A DNA stretch of 16,648 nucleotides from UBA12202 sp049595035 (GTDB taxonomy: Bacteria; Pseudomonadota; Alphaproteobacteria; Puniceispirillales; UBA1172). The stretch lies in NCBI GenBank assembly GCA_049595035.1, contig JBMYKD010000029.1, positions 1 through 16,648 on the forward strand, given 5' to 3'. The position numbers and the translations under genes are program-made. Below, piece after piece: positions 1 to 6,890 of this stretch. The notes beneath the pieces were generated by a model, which saw only the letters and a list, made by a program, of their open reading frames with translations, ran no database searches and had not been told where the DNA came from. Within the stretch, counting starts at the first letter, position 1. Each line of letters begins with the position of its first letter.

Positions 1-441
1 AGGGGCGTCTTCTGCCGGTGCCTCTTCTGCTGGTGCTTCAGCAGCAGCGGCGGCTTCTGCGGCGGCGGCTTCTGCGGCGGCGGCGGCTTCTGCGGCGGCA
101 GATTCAGCCGCTTCAGCAGCAGCATCTTCGCGTTCCTGACGCTTTTTACCAAAAGCTGATTTCTTTGGCTGTTCTCTGATCTCAGGGCTGTCTAGCAAGC
201 CAATACCAGCCATCATCTTATGCACCCGAAGCGTTGGCTTGGCGCCTTTGGACATCCAGTATTTTGCCCGCTCACCATCAAGCACTAATCTGTTTTCATT
301 ATCTGAAGAAAGCATGGGGTTATATGACCCGATTCTTTCAACAAAACGTCCATCCCGTGGGGATGATGCTTCTGCCACAACGATACGGTAAAATGGTCTT
401 TTCTTAGCACCACCACGCGCCAGTCTAATTTTCAGTGCCAT
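1..441 (-). CDS. rpsP: 30S ribosomal protein S16, partial at C-terminus
   Basis: This is the small-subunit ribosomal protein S16, which binds 16S rRNA and helps assemble the 30S particle. The start at 441 (MALKIRLARGGAKKRPFYR) is the classic S16 N-terminus and follows a good Shine-Dalgarno (GGAAAGGA). Residues 1 to about 80 form the S16 fold. A Lys/Arg-rich linker follows, to about residue 105, and then a tail of almost only Ala and Glu (residues 106-147) that is still open at the window edge. Bacterial S16 is often only 80-90 residues, but long Ala/Glu tails are common in Alphaproteobacteria. The tail is coded by repeated GCC/GCA/GAA triplets. It lies 56 bp downstream of ffh in the same direction, the usual ffh-rpsP-rimM-trmD arrangement, so it is probably co-transcribed with ffh. 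The missing part is only more tail and the stop codon. Confidence 0.96.
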   Translation of the reverse strand, partial: MALKIRLARGGAKKRPFYRIVVAEASSPRDGRFVERIGSYNPMLSSDNENRLVLDGERAKYWMSKGAKPTLRVHKMMAGIGLLDSPEIREQPKKSAFGKKRQEREDAAAEAAESAAAEAAAAAEAAAAEAAAAAEAPAEEAPAEDAP

Positions 442-497
442 GTTGTTTCCTTTCCTTCAAACATATGACGTATTATTGTTTCCACTGACCACGTTGA

Positions 498-2009
498 TCA
501 GCGTTTTTTCTTCTTTCCACCAAGACGCGGCATTCCGCCAAGCCCCGGAAACCCACCTTTACCAAGACCGGGCATGCCACCACCTAAACCGGGCATACCA
601 CCTAGTTTAGACAAATCCGGCATCTCACCGGGGGCAGATCCGGGCATACCCGCATCACCATTAGCACCACCACCAAACATTGATGCTAACGCCGCCGGAT
701 CGCCGCCGCCGCCCTTGCCTAGACGTTTCATCATCTTGGCCATATCCTGATATTGCTTAACCAGCTTATTAACTTCTTGTACAGACGTTCCTGATCCTTC
801 GGCAATCCGCCGCCGCCGTGACGCATTCAGCAAAGCCACCTGACGGCGTTCTTTTTTATTCATGGATAAAATGATCGCTTCTTGCTTATTAAAATAATCA
901 TCATCAATGCCAGCAGCTTTAATGGCTTTCTGCATTTTTCCAATGCCGGGAAGCATGCCAAGCAGGCCACCCATGCCGCCCATTTTTTTCAGCTGACGCA
1001 ATTGTGATAGAAAATCAGTCATATCAAACTGACCTTTGGCCATGCGCTTGGCCATCCGTTCAGCTTCTTCTGCTTCAATATTCTCGGCCGCCTTTTCAAC
1101 AAGACCGACGACATCACCCATACCCAGAATGCGGCCAGCCATGCGTTCTGCACTAAATTTTTCTAGGGCATCCTGTTTTTCACCAACACCAAGAAACTTG
1201 ATAGGGCACCCTGTGACATGCCGCATCGATAGCGCCGCACCACCGCGCGAATCTCCATCTGCACGGGTCAGGATAATACCAGTAACATCCATCGCTTCTT
1301 TGAATGCGGTGGCGGTGGTAACAGCGTCCTGTCCGGTCATGGCATCGGCCACGAGCAAAATTTCAACTGGCTTGGTTAATGATGCTATATCCTGTGCTTC
1401 TGCCATTAATGCCGCATCAACCGTTGTCCGACCTGCCGTATCAAGGATCAGAATGTCAGCCGATTTGAGCCTTGCGGCTTCCATGGCGCGTCGGGCAATG
1501 GCAACAGGCGTTTCGTTATCCTGTTCAGGCAGAATAGCAACACCGGCTTCTTCACCTAAAAGCCGCAATTGTTCTCGGGCTGCCGGACGGCTCACATCAA
1601 GTGACGCCAGCATGACAGATTTCTTATCTTTCTGGAATAACTGCCTTGCCAGTTTACCTGTGGTTGTTGTTTTACCACTACCCTGTAAACCGACCATCAG
1701 AATAACAGCTGGTGGCGTTGTGTTCAGATTAAGTGGCACATCATCCGGCCCAAGCATATCAATCAGGGCATCATTGACAATCTTGACAACCATCTGGCCG
1801 GGCGTGACGGATTTCAGCACATCACTACCTATTGCTTTTTCTCGCACCACGGTCATGAAAGATTTTATAACGGATAAGGCAACATCTGCTTCTATCAGGG
1901 CTAACCGGACTTCGCGCAGGGCTGTATCAACGTCAGCTTCGGTAAGCGCACCACGCCCCCGAAGACGGTCAAACACTGATCCTAATTTTTCGCTTAAGCC
2001 CTCAAACAT
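498..2009 (-). CDS. ffh: Signal recognition particle protein Ffh (SRP54)
   Basis: This GTPase binds signal peptides emerging from the ribosome, together with 4.5S RNA, and delivers them to FtsY at the membrane. From the ATG at 2009 it has 503 residues. It has an N-terminal helical bundle (1-95) and a G domain with P-loop GLQGSGKT near 107-114, DTAGR at 190-194 and TRADGD at 248-253. The M domain (about 295-435) carries the SRP-RNA-binding segment SRRRRIAEGSG near 398-407. A flexible Gly/Met/Pro-rich tail ends in Lys residues. The frame can be extended 12 bases to a TTG at 2021, but the ATG has an AGG just upstream and gives the normal MFEGLSEKL start, so I chose it. It precedes rpsP and lies downstream of ftsY across a ~255 bp gap with its own possible promoter. 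Confidence 0.97.
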   Translation of the reverse strand: MFEGLSEKLGSVFDRLRGRGALTEADVDTALREVRLALIEADVALSVIKSFMTVVREKAIGSDVLKSVTPGQMVVKIVNDALIDMLGPDDVPLNLNTTPPAVILMVGLQGSGKTTTTGKLARQLFQKDKKSVMLASLDVSRPAAREQLRLLGEEAGVAILPEQDNETPVAIARRAMEAARLKSADILILDTAGRTTVDAALMAEAQDIASLTKPVEILLVADAMTGQDAVTTATAFKEAMDVTGIILTRADGDSRGGAALSMRHVTGCPIKFLGVGEKQDALEKFSAERMAGRILGMGDVVGLVEKAAENIEAEEAERMAKRMAKGQFDMTDFLSQLRQLKKMGGMGGLLGMLPGIGKMQKAIKAAGIDDDYFNKQEAIILSMNKKERRQVALLNASRRRRIAEGSGTSVQEVNKLVKQYQDMAKMMKRLGKGGGGDPAALASMFGGGANGDAGMPGSAPGEMPDLSKLGGMPGLGGGMPGLGKGGFPGLGGMPRLGGKKKKR

Positions 2010-2027
2010 ATGACCTGCCAATTATCA

Positions 2028-2041
2028 TGATGATATCATCA
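2028..2041. repeat. 14-bp perfect palindrome ahead of ffh
   Basis: TGATGATATCATCA is identical on both strands. It lies 18 bases before the ffh ATG and covers the transcription start predicted from the promoter at 2046-2074, a place where an operator could sit. It also covers the stop codon of the small ORF at 2039-2149. No regulator is identified, and words built from GATC/ATCA are common in this window, so chance cannot be excluded. Confidence 0.4.
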
Positions 2042-2149
2042 ATCTTTAATAAATATTACTTTGTCTTCTTTCAATTTTGACCAAACACAAACGGCGCCTG
2101 TGCCTGATTTCAGGGACATGCGGAACCCGCTAGGGTCTGGTGGTGGCAT
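2039..2149 (-). CDS. Possible small ORF (36 aa) upstream of ffh
   Basis: An ATG at 2149 opens a 36-codon frame ending with TGA at 2039-2041, 29 bases before the ffh ATG. The predicted peptide begins MPPPDPSGFRMSLKSG and ends KEDKVIFIKD, which reads like an ordinary soluble peptide. There is a GGAAAAGG about 13 bases before the ATG, too far for a good ribosome site. The frame is open back to a TAA about 30 bases upstream. An open stretch of this length is expected by chance fairly often, so this is only a candidate leader peptide or small protein. I do not recognise the sequence. Confidence 0.22.
   Translation of the reverse strand: MPPPDPSGFRMSLKSGTGAVCVWSKLKEDKVIFIKD
2046..2074 (-). promoter_or_regulatory. 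Candidate sigma70-type promoter for ffh-rpsP
   Basis: On the minus strand TTGAAA (2069-2074) and TATTAA (2046-2051) are separated by exactly 17 bases. Transcription would start near 2039, about 30 bases before the ffh ATG and inside the 14-bp palindrome. The -10 matches consensus at 4 of 6 positions. Another TTGACA lies further upstream (about 2230-2235) but has a poor -10. The remainder of the 2010-2265 gap shows only weak short hairpins and no recognisable RNA gene. Confidence 0.4.
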
Positions 2150-2265
2150 AAATATTGTGATGCCTTTTCCAAGTTGTTATGGGCATTCCATAAAAACTTA
2201 AACCACGTCATGCGTGAAAATGATCTTAATGTCAAGAATAAAGCCGCATAAGGGCATTAACCCCG

Positions 2266-3204
2266 TTATCCATCTTTTGCATCTGCCTGATCATCGCATC
2301 CAGCCAGAGCCCGACCAAAATCAAGCGCTTCAAATGGTTTCAGATCATCTTTGGATTCTCCAACCCCCACCGCATGAACAGGAAAGCCAAATTGTTCGGC
2401 AAGTGCTACAACGATACCGCCCCTAGCGCTGCCATCCAGTTTTGTCACTATCAGCCCTGTTAATGGTGTAGCTTCATGAAATGCCTTTACCTGTGATATG
2501 GCATTCTGGCCAACTGTACCATCCAGCACCAGAATAGTAGCATGCGGGGCATCGCTATTCTTTTTGCCTATTACCCGACTGATTTTTGCAAGTTCATCCA
2601 TCAATTCCTGCTTGGCCTGCAAGCGGCCAGCCGTATCAATGATCAGAATATCAGCAGAGGCATTTATCGCAACCTCAAGGCCTTTATAGGCAATGGCCGC
2701 CGCATCACCACCCGGTTCACCATGAATGACTTCCGTTCCGGTGCGTTCTCCCCATAATTTTAACTGATCAATCGCCGCCGCCCGAAACGTATCAGCAGCC
2801 GCCATGATGACGGTCTTCCCTTCGGATTGCCATAGCTCGGCCAGCTTACCGGCTGTCGTGGTTTTCCCCGACCCATTAACCCCTACCATCAACACGACAT
2901 AAGGCTTACAGCTTGGATCAGGTTCAAGGGGGATAGCAACCGGTGACAGAATATTGGCAACGCCTTCGGCCAGAGTTTCTTTAATTTCCTCTTCGGTGAC
3001 TTCGGTATTAAACCGTTTTGATTTGAGTGATTTGATCAGCTTTTCTGATGCTTCAATACCCAGGTCAGATATAACCAACGCATCAAGTAATTCATCCAGC
3101 GTCTGCTGATCCAGTTTCTTTTTGGTAACCACCGATGTAATGGTTTCCGTCAAACGTGAGGCTGTTTTCCCTAGCCCTGCTTTCAGACGTCCAAAAAAGC
3201 TCAT
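2266..3204 (-). CDS. ftsY: Signal recognition particle receptor FtsY
   Basis: FtsY is the membrane-associated SRP receptor GTPase. It pairs with Ffh, and reciprocal GTP hydrolysis hands the ribosome to the SecYEG channel. At 312 residues it has a very short acidic/membrane-targeting region, a helical N domain (about 5-85) and a G domain with GVNGSGKT (108-115), DTAGR (190-194), TKLDGSARGG (254-263) and the FtsY-typical C-terminal GVGE...FEALDFGRAL. The closing block and the DGSARGG loop distinguish it from Ffh. Its ATG overlaps the TGA of mtaB (ATGA, 3201-3204), implying translational coupling; a GGAG lies 8 bases before the start. Its stop is followed by a ~255 bp gap before ffh. Confidence 0.97.
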   Translation of the reverse strand: MSFFGRLKAGLGKTASRLTETITSVVTKKKLDQQTLDELLDALVISDLGIEASEKLIKSLKSKRFNTEVTEEEIKETLAEGVANILSPVAIPLEPDPSCKPYVVLMVGVNGSGKTTTAGKLAELWQSEGKTVIMAAADTFRAAAIDQLKLWGERTGTEVIHGEPGGDAAAIAYKGLEVAINASADILIIDTAGRLQAKQELMDELAKISRVIGKKNSDAPHATILVLDGTVGQNAISQVKAFHEATPLTGLIVTKLDGSARGGIVVALAEQFGFPVHAVGVGESKDDLKPFEALDFGRALAGCDDQADAKDG

Positions 3205-4481
3205 GATCTCAGCTCCGCTTCTAATAATTCTCCATCTCGGCGCAATATCCGCACCGGATAAACCTGTCCCGCCGCAAGACCAGTGGTGGCCATCTGCACC
3301 CGCCCGAATTGGCGGGTATGGGCTATACCACCGGATTCCATTACGACTTCATCATTCTGGCCAATCATTTTATCCATCTGACGATGCGCCAGTATCTGTC
3401 CTAGTTTTCTAAATTGGCGTGCGCGTGTGCGGATAATCTGGGTATCGGTTTGCGGCATTCGTGCCGCTGGCGTCCCTTCGCGCGGCGAAAAGGGAAATAC
3501 ATGTAACCAGCTGATATTCAGATCATCCATCAAACGCATACTATTATTATGGGCGTGTTCATCTTCGGTCGGAAATCCAGCAATGATATCAGCACCAAAT
3601 ACAATATCAGGCCGCCGCTGTCGCAAATCATCAACCAGCAAGATAAGATCATCGGGGCTATGCCGCCGTTTCATCCGTTTGAGCATTAGCCCATCCCCAT
3701 GCTGAACAGATAAATGCAGATGCGGCATCAGACGTGGATGATCTGCCAGTACTGCCCGTAATTCCACATCAACATCAGCCGGATCAATAGATGATAGACG
3801 CAGCCGCGGTAATTCAGGCACAGCCGCTAAAATAGCCGCCACCAGCTGACCTAGTTTAGGCGTATCCTGCCCTGATCTGCCCAGATCATTTCCCCATGAG
3901 GATATATCAACCCCTGTTAATACAATTTCGGCTACTCCGGCATCTACCAGATGACGCGTTTGTGCAACCACCTCAGCCACAGATACAGACCTGCTTCCCC
4001 CACGTCCATATGGAATAATACAGAAGGTACAGCGATGATCACAGCCCTGCTGGATTTGCAGAAAAGCGCGGCTATGATGATCAAAACCGGCCAGCATATG
4101 CGGCGCGACTGACCGTACCGTCATAATATCACCAACTAATGATGGTAATTCGGGGGCGTTGGTAGTGGCAAGTTTGCGCCAGCTATCTGCATCCAGTTTT
4201 TCATGATTGCCGATCACGGCGTCAACTTCTGGCATGTTCTGCCATGCTTCCGGATTAATCTGGGCGGCGCATCCGGTAACTATAATACGGATATCAGCAT
4301 CTTCACGGCGGGTTTTCCGGATCATCTGACGCGCCTGTTTTTCGGCTTCAGCCGTCACAGCACATGTATTGATAACAACCATATTATCACAACCGGACTG
4401 ATTGGTATGTTCCCGAATGACTTCGCTTTCCCAGCTATTCAGGCGACAGCCAAAGGTTTCGATCCGTACCCCGTTAGTCAT
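3201..4481 (-). CDS. mtaB: tRNA N6-threonylcarbamoyladenosine-37 methylthiotransferase, MtaB family
   Basis: This is a radical-SAM enzyme predicted to convert t6A at position 37 of ANN-decoding tRNAs to ms2t6A. The 426-residue protein has the N-terminal UPF0004 domain with three cluster cysteines (C12, C40, C71). The radical-SAM motif GCDHRCTFC follows, with C147, C151 and C154. A C-terminal TRAM-like RNA-binding segment occupies roughly the last 60 residues. The FGCRLN N-terminus, rather than GCQMN, places it with MtaB instead of MiaB. It starts with a good GGAG about 6 bases before the ATG, overlaps dapF by 8 bases and overlaps ftsY by 4, so the three genes form a tight operon. This dapF-mtaB-ftsY order is familiar in Alphaproteobacteria. 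Confidence 0.94.
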   Translation of the reverse strand: MTNGVRIETFGCRLNSWESEVIREHTNQSGCDNMVVINTCAVTAEAEKQARQMIRKTRREDADIRIIVTGCAAQINPEAWQNMPEVDAVIGNHEKLDADSWRKLATTNAPELPSLVGDIMTVRSVAPHMLAGFDHHSRAFLQIQQGCDHRCTFCIIPYGRGGSRSVSVAEVVAQTRHLVDAGVAEIVLTGVDISSWGNDLGRSGQDTPKLGQLVAAILAAVPELPRLRLSSIDPADVDVELRAVLADHPRLMPHLHLSVQHGDGLMLKRMKRRHSPDDLILLVDDLRQRRPDIVFGADIIAGFPTEDEHAHNNSMRLMDDLNISWLHVFPFSPREGTPAARMPQTDTQIIRTRARQFRKLGQILAHRQMDKMIGQNDEVVMESGGIAHTRQFGRVQMATTGLAAGQVYPVRILRRDGELLEAELRS

Positions 4482-5361
4482 CTAATTCTCCGGCCTGATC
4501 ATCCGCATGTGGATCAGATGATGGCAAAATCATCTGACCTTGAAACACCTTAGTGGCTGTTCCTGTCATAATTGCCCCATCATCAGTCCAGTTGATCATT
4601 AGATTACCGCCATCCAGAACAACGGTTACCTTTTTATCTGTCAGCCCAAGCCGATGCGCCGCAATAGCTGACGCTGTTGCCCCGCTACCACAGGCACTAG
4701 TGATTCCGGCGCCGCGTTCCCAGACCCGCATACGGATACGGTTTTCACCTATCAGAGAGATAAACTCGATATTGGCTTTTTCAGGGAATATGGCATGCGT
4801 TTCCAGTCGAGGGCCAATTTCTGCCAGCGGAATCCGATCAGCATCAGCCACAGCAAATATACAATGCGGATTACCGATATTGATAGCCATGGCAGGTGGT
4901 AATTCCGTATCCAAATCCATCTCTTTGTTGAGAGCGGGTGTTAAATCCAGTCGGGATGTATCGGCTGGCTGGGCCAGAGGAATATCCATCCAGTCAAATC
5001 GCGGCTGACCCATATTTACAGATATCAGGCCGTTTTCAGCCTGCCAGGCCTTTAACATACCGCCAGCACTGTTCAGGGTGATATGATCCTTGCCCAGCCG
5101 CTGCATCATCAGCGCGGCCACACAGCGGGTGCCATTGCCGCACGCTTCTGCCATAGACCCGTCACTATTCAAAATGATTAAGCCCGCATCTGCCTGATCA
5201 TCCTTGGTTGTTATTAGTATCTGATCACAGCCAACACCATGCCGGCGATCAGCCAGCCAGCCAGCATGTGCCTTTATCGCCGCGATCATTGATGGCGGCG
5301 GCATATCGACAATAATAAAATCATTGCCCAGACCATGCATTTTAACAAAAAACAATTCCAT
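4474..5361 (-). CDS. dapF: Diaminopimelate epimerase
   Basis: This enzyme interconverts LL- and meso-diaminopimelate, supplying lysine and peptidoglycan precursors in the cytoplasm. The 295-residue protein has the two catalytic cysteines in conserved settings: C74 in ACGNGTRC and C224 in ACGSGATA. It also has the N-terminal KMHGLGNDF signature and NPH at about 164-166. The length is normal, with a slightly long acidic C-terminus. The ATG at 5361 gives the expected MxxxFVKMHGLGNDF start but has no Shine-Dalgarno. A promoter-like pair lies immediately upstream (5368-5396), so its mRNA may be leaderless. It is separated from xth by 79 bp and overlaps mtaB by 8 bp. Confidence 0.96.
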   Translation of the reverse strand: MELFFVKMHGLGNDFIIVDMPPPSMIAAIKAHAGWLADRRHGVGCDQILITTKDDQADAGLIILNSDGSMAEACGNGTRCVAALMMQRLGKDHITLNSAGGMLKAWQAENGLISVNMGQPRFDWMDIPLAQPADTSRLDLTPALNKEMDLDTELPPAMAINIGNPHCIFAVADADRIPLAEIGPRLETHAIFPEKANIEFISLIGENRIRMRVWERGAGITSACGSGATASAIAAHRLGLTDKKVTVVLDGGNLMINWTDDGAIMTGTATKVFQGQMILPSSDPHADDQAGELDD

Positions 5362-5367
5362 GTTGCC

Positions 5368-5396
5368 GATATACGCCGTTTTACGCGTTATTGCAA
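5368..5396 (-). promoter_or_regulatory. Candidate promoter placing the dapF start at the 5' end of the mRNA
   Basis: Minus-strand TTGCAA (5391-5396), a 17-base spacer and TATATC (5368-5373) lie directly before dapF. Only six bases separate the -10 from the ATG at 5361, so transcription would begin at or next to the start codon. dapF has no ribosome-binding site, which fits a leaderless transcript. This is inference from hexamer matches only. Confidence 0.45.
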
Positions 5397-5440
5397 AACC
5401 TCATGCTTATATATCCCTTATCTTGGCAGGATTATGCTGA

Positions 5441-6235
5441 TCATAGTTCATCATAATCAAGCTGAAGCACGACCGGTGCATGATCTGACGGCTTTTCCCA
5501 TCCCCGTGCTGACTTTATCACCTCAGCCCCGATGATCTGATCCCGTAATGGCGGTGTCACCCAGATATGATCTAGTCTTCGGCCACGATCAGCCGCCGAC
5601 CAGTCCCGCGCCCGATAAGACCACCATGAATATAATTTTCCATCTGGAATGGCTAACCGCACCGCATCATGCCAGTTCCCTTTATCCATCACGCGATTAA
5701 AGGCATCGACTTCAACCGGTGTATGACTGACCACTTTTAGCAGTTGTTTATGTGACCAGACATCATCTTCGCAGGGCGCAATATTCAGATCACCGACAAG
5801 AACAGATGGCCGGCCATGATCACGATGGGCTGACCAATCGGCCAGTTCATCAAGAAACTGTAATTTATGGGCAAATTTGTCATTATTGGCCGGATCAGGG
5901 AGATCACCACCAGCCGGAATATAGAAATTATCAATAATCAGATCATTTTCAAGCACAATCGATAGATGGCGGCAATCCTGTTTTCCTGCCCAATAGGCAT
6001 GTTCATGAGATCGGATCGGACGACGCGCAATCATGGCAACGCCGTTATATCCCTTTTCCCCCCTATAAACGAGATGAGGATATCCTGCCGCCATGAAAGC
6101 ATCTGCGGGAAAAGCATCGTCAGGGCATTTTGTTTCCTGCAAGCAGAGGATATCTGGTTTTTGTTCTTCCAGAAGGCGTAATACCTGGGGCAGCCTCAAC
6201 CTTACTGAGTTAATGTTCCATGTAATAATTTTCAT
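5441..6235 (-). CDS. xth: Exodeoxyribonuclease III (AP endonuclease)
   Basis: This enzyme cleaves DNA at abasic sites and degrades duplex DNA 3'-5' during base excision repair. The start is set at 6235 because MKIITWNINSVRLR is the standard ExoIII N-terminus. The open frame continues upstream to 6370, but that part lies inside lolA and has no family resemblance. The resulting 264 residues match the usual ~268. Active-site motifs are N7 (TWNINS), E34 (LQETK), Y105 (YIPAGG), D149/N151 (GDLNIAP), D222 (LDHIW) and D251-H252 (SDHAPV). No strong Shine-Dalgarno precedes the start. It lies 46 bp after lolA and 79 bp before dapF in the same direction. Confidence 0.94.
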   Translation of the reverse strand: MKIITWNINSVRLRLPQVLRLLEEQKPDILCLQETKCPDDAFPADAFMAAGYPHLVYRGEKGYNGVAMIARRPIRSHEHAYWAGKQDCRHLSIVLENDLIIDNFYIPAGGDLPDPANNDKFAHKLQFLDELADWSAHRDHGRPSVLVGDLNIAPCEDDVWSHKQLLKVVSHTPVEVDAFNRVMDKGNWHDAVRLAIPDGKLYSWWSYRARDWSAADRGRRLDHIWVTPPLRDQIIGAEVIKSARGWEKPSDHAPVVLQLDYDEL

Positions 6236-6281
6236 TGTACTGATATGATCCCGTAAAACCTGAAGGATTATGATGCTTTTT

Positions 6282-6890
6282 CTATTGAATATAATTCGGC
6301 GGCACAAATAACCGTTGTGATAATTCCATGTCCTTTTCCAGATTCTGGAATGCCACCACAGTTTGCACACCTGCGCTATCGGTTATGATCCAGCGCCGCA
6401 ATTCAAATGGTTTTTCGGTAAACTCAAGAACCAGTGTTCCGGCATCATCGCCAGTAGGTTTATCCAGTTCAATCCTGACAACACCATCCCTTATGGTGGC
6501 CGTGGTAGAAATACCGTCAAGACTAAGCTTTACATTTTCACTGAACAAAATACCCAGAGGAGTTTCACTAATGGGATAGCTGGTCAGTTTTTCCTGATCC
6601 TGTTCATCCACATGAAGCCAGACTTTAGTCGTAATGAGCACTGTTTCCAGTGGTTCATCATAATCAAACCGTGACCAGTATGGACGTTTTAAATAGATAT
6701 CGCCTTCGGCATATGCCCCATCATCAGATATCTGAATAAATCGCCCTTTCAGGGTTTTGATCTGATTAAACCAGTTTTCAGCATCAGTTATCGGGTCAGC
6801 AGATGCGGCAATGCCAAAACCTGCAATAACGCTAGATAATATCCAGCCAGCCACGAAAACACGCAAAAATGACCGTATATTATTAACCAT
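6282..6890 (-). CDS. lolA: Outer-membrane lipoprotein carrier protein LolA
   Basis: LolA is a periplasmic chaperone that takes outer-membrane lipoproteins from the LolCDE transporter to the outer membrane. The 202-residue protein starts with a signal peptide: Asn/Arg-rich residues 1-10, a hydrophobic core 11-27, and likely cleavage after ASA near residue 31. The mature part shows LolA hallmarks: LKGRFIQ, then GDIYLKRPYWSRFDYD, then a run of beta strands with FELRRWIITDSAG. The length is typical. The start overlaps the end of ftsK by 8 bp, and the ftsK-lolA-xth order recurs in Alphaproteobacteria. Similarity between LolA and related folds is low in general, but the context and the R-F-x-Y-D-x-P block make this call solid. 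Confidence 0.92.
   Translation of the reverse strand: MVNNIRSFLRVFVAGWILSSVIAGFGIAASADPITDAENWFNQIKTLKGRFIQISDDGAYAEGDIYLKRPYWSRFDYDEPLETVLITTKVWLHVDEQDQEKLTSYPISETPLGILFSENVKLSLDGISTTATIRDGVVRIELDKPTGDDAGTLVLEFTEKPFELRRWIITDSAGVQTVVAFQNLEKDMELSQRLFVPPNYIQ

Noticed and set aside
1036..2013. Long plus-strand open frame opposite ffh
   Set aside because: Antisense shadow of a conserved gene; Ser/Arg-rich composition without domain motifs.
2010..2021. TTG start for ffh
   Set aside because: No ribosome site precedes it; the ATG four codons later has AGG upstream and matches the family N-terminus.
2075..2160. Possible 4.5S SRP RNA gene in the ftsY-ffh gap
   Set aside because: The CCTGA/TCAGG hairpin is tiny and the conserved GGAAGCAGCC-type tetraloop domain of SRP RNA is absent on both strands.
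6236..6370. 45-residue N-terminal extension of the exonuclease frame
   Set aside because: It lies largely within lolA, has no family similarity, and MKIITWNINS is the normal ExoIII start.
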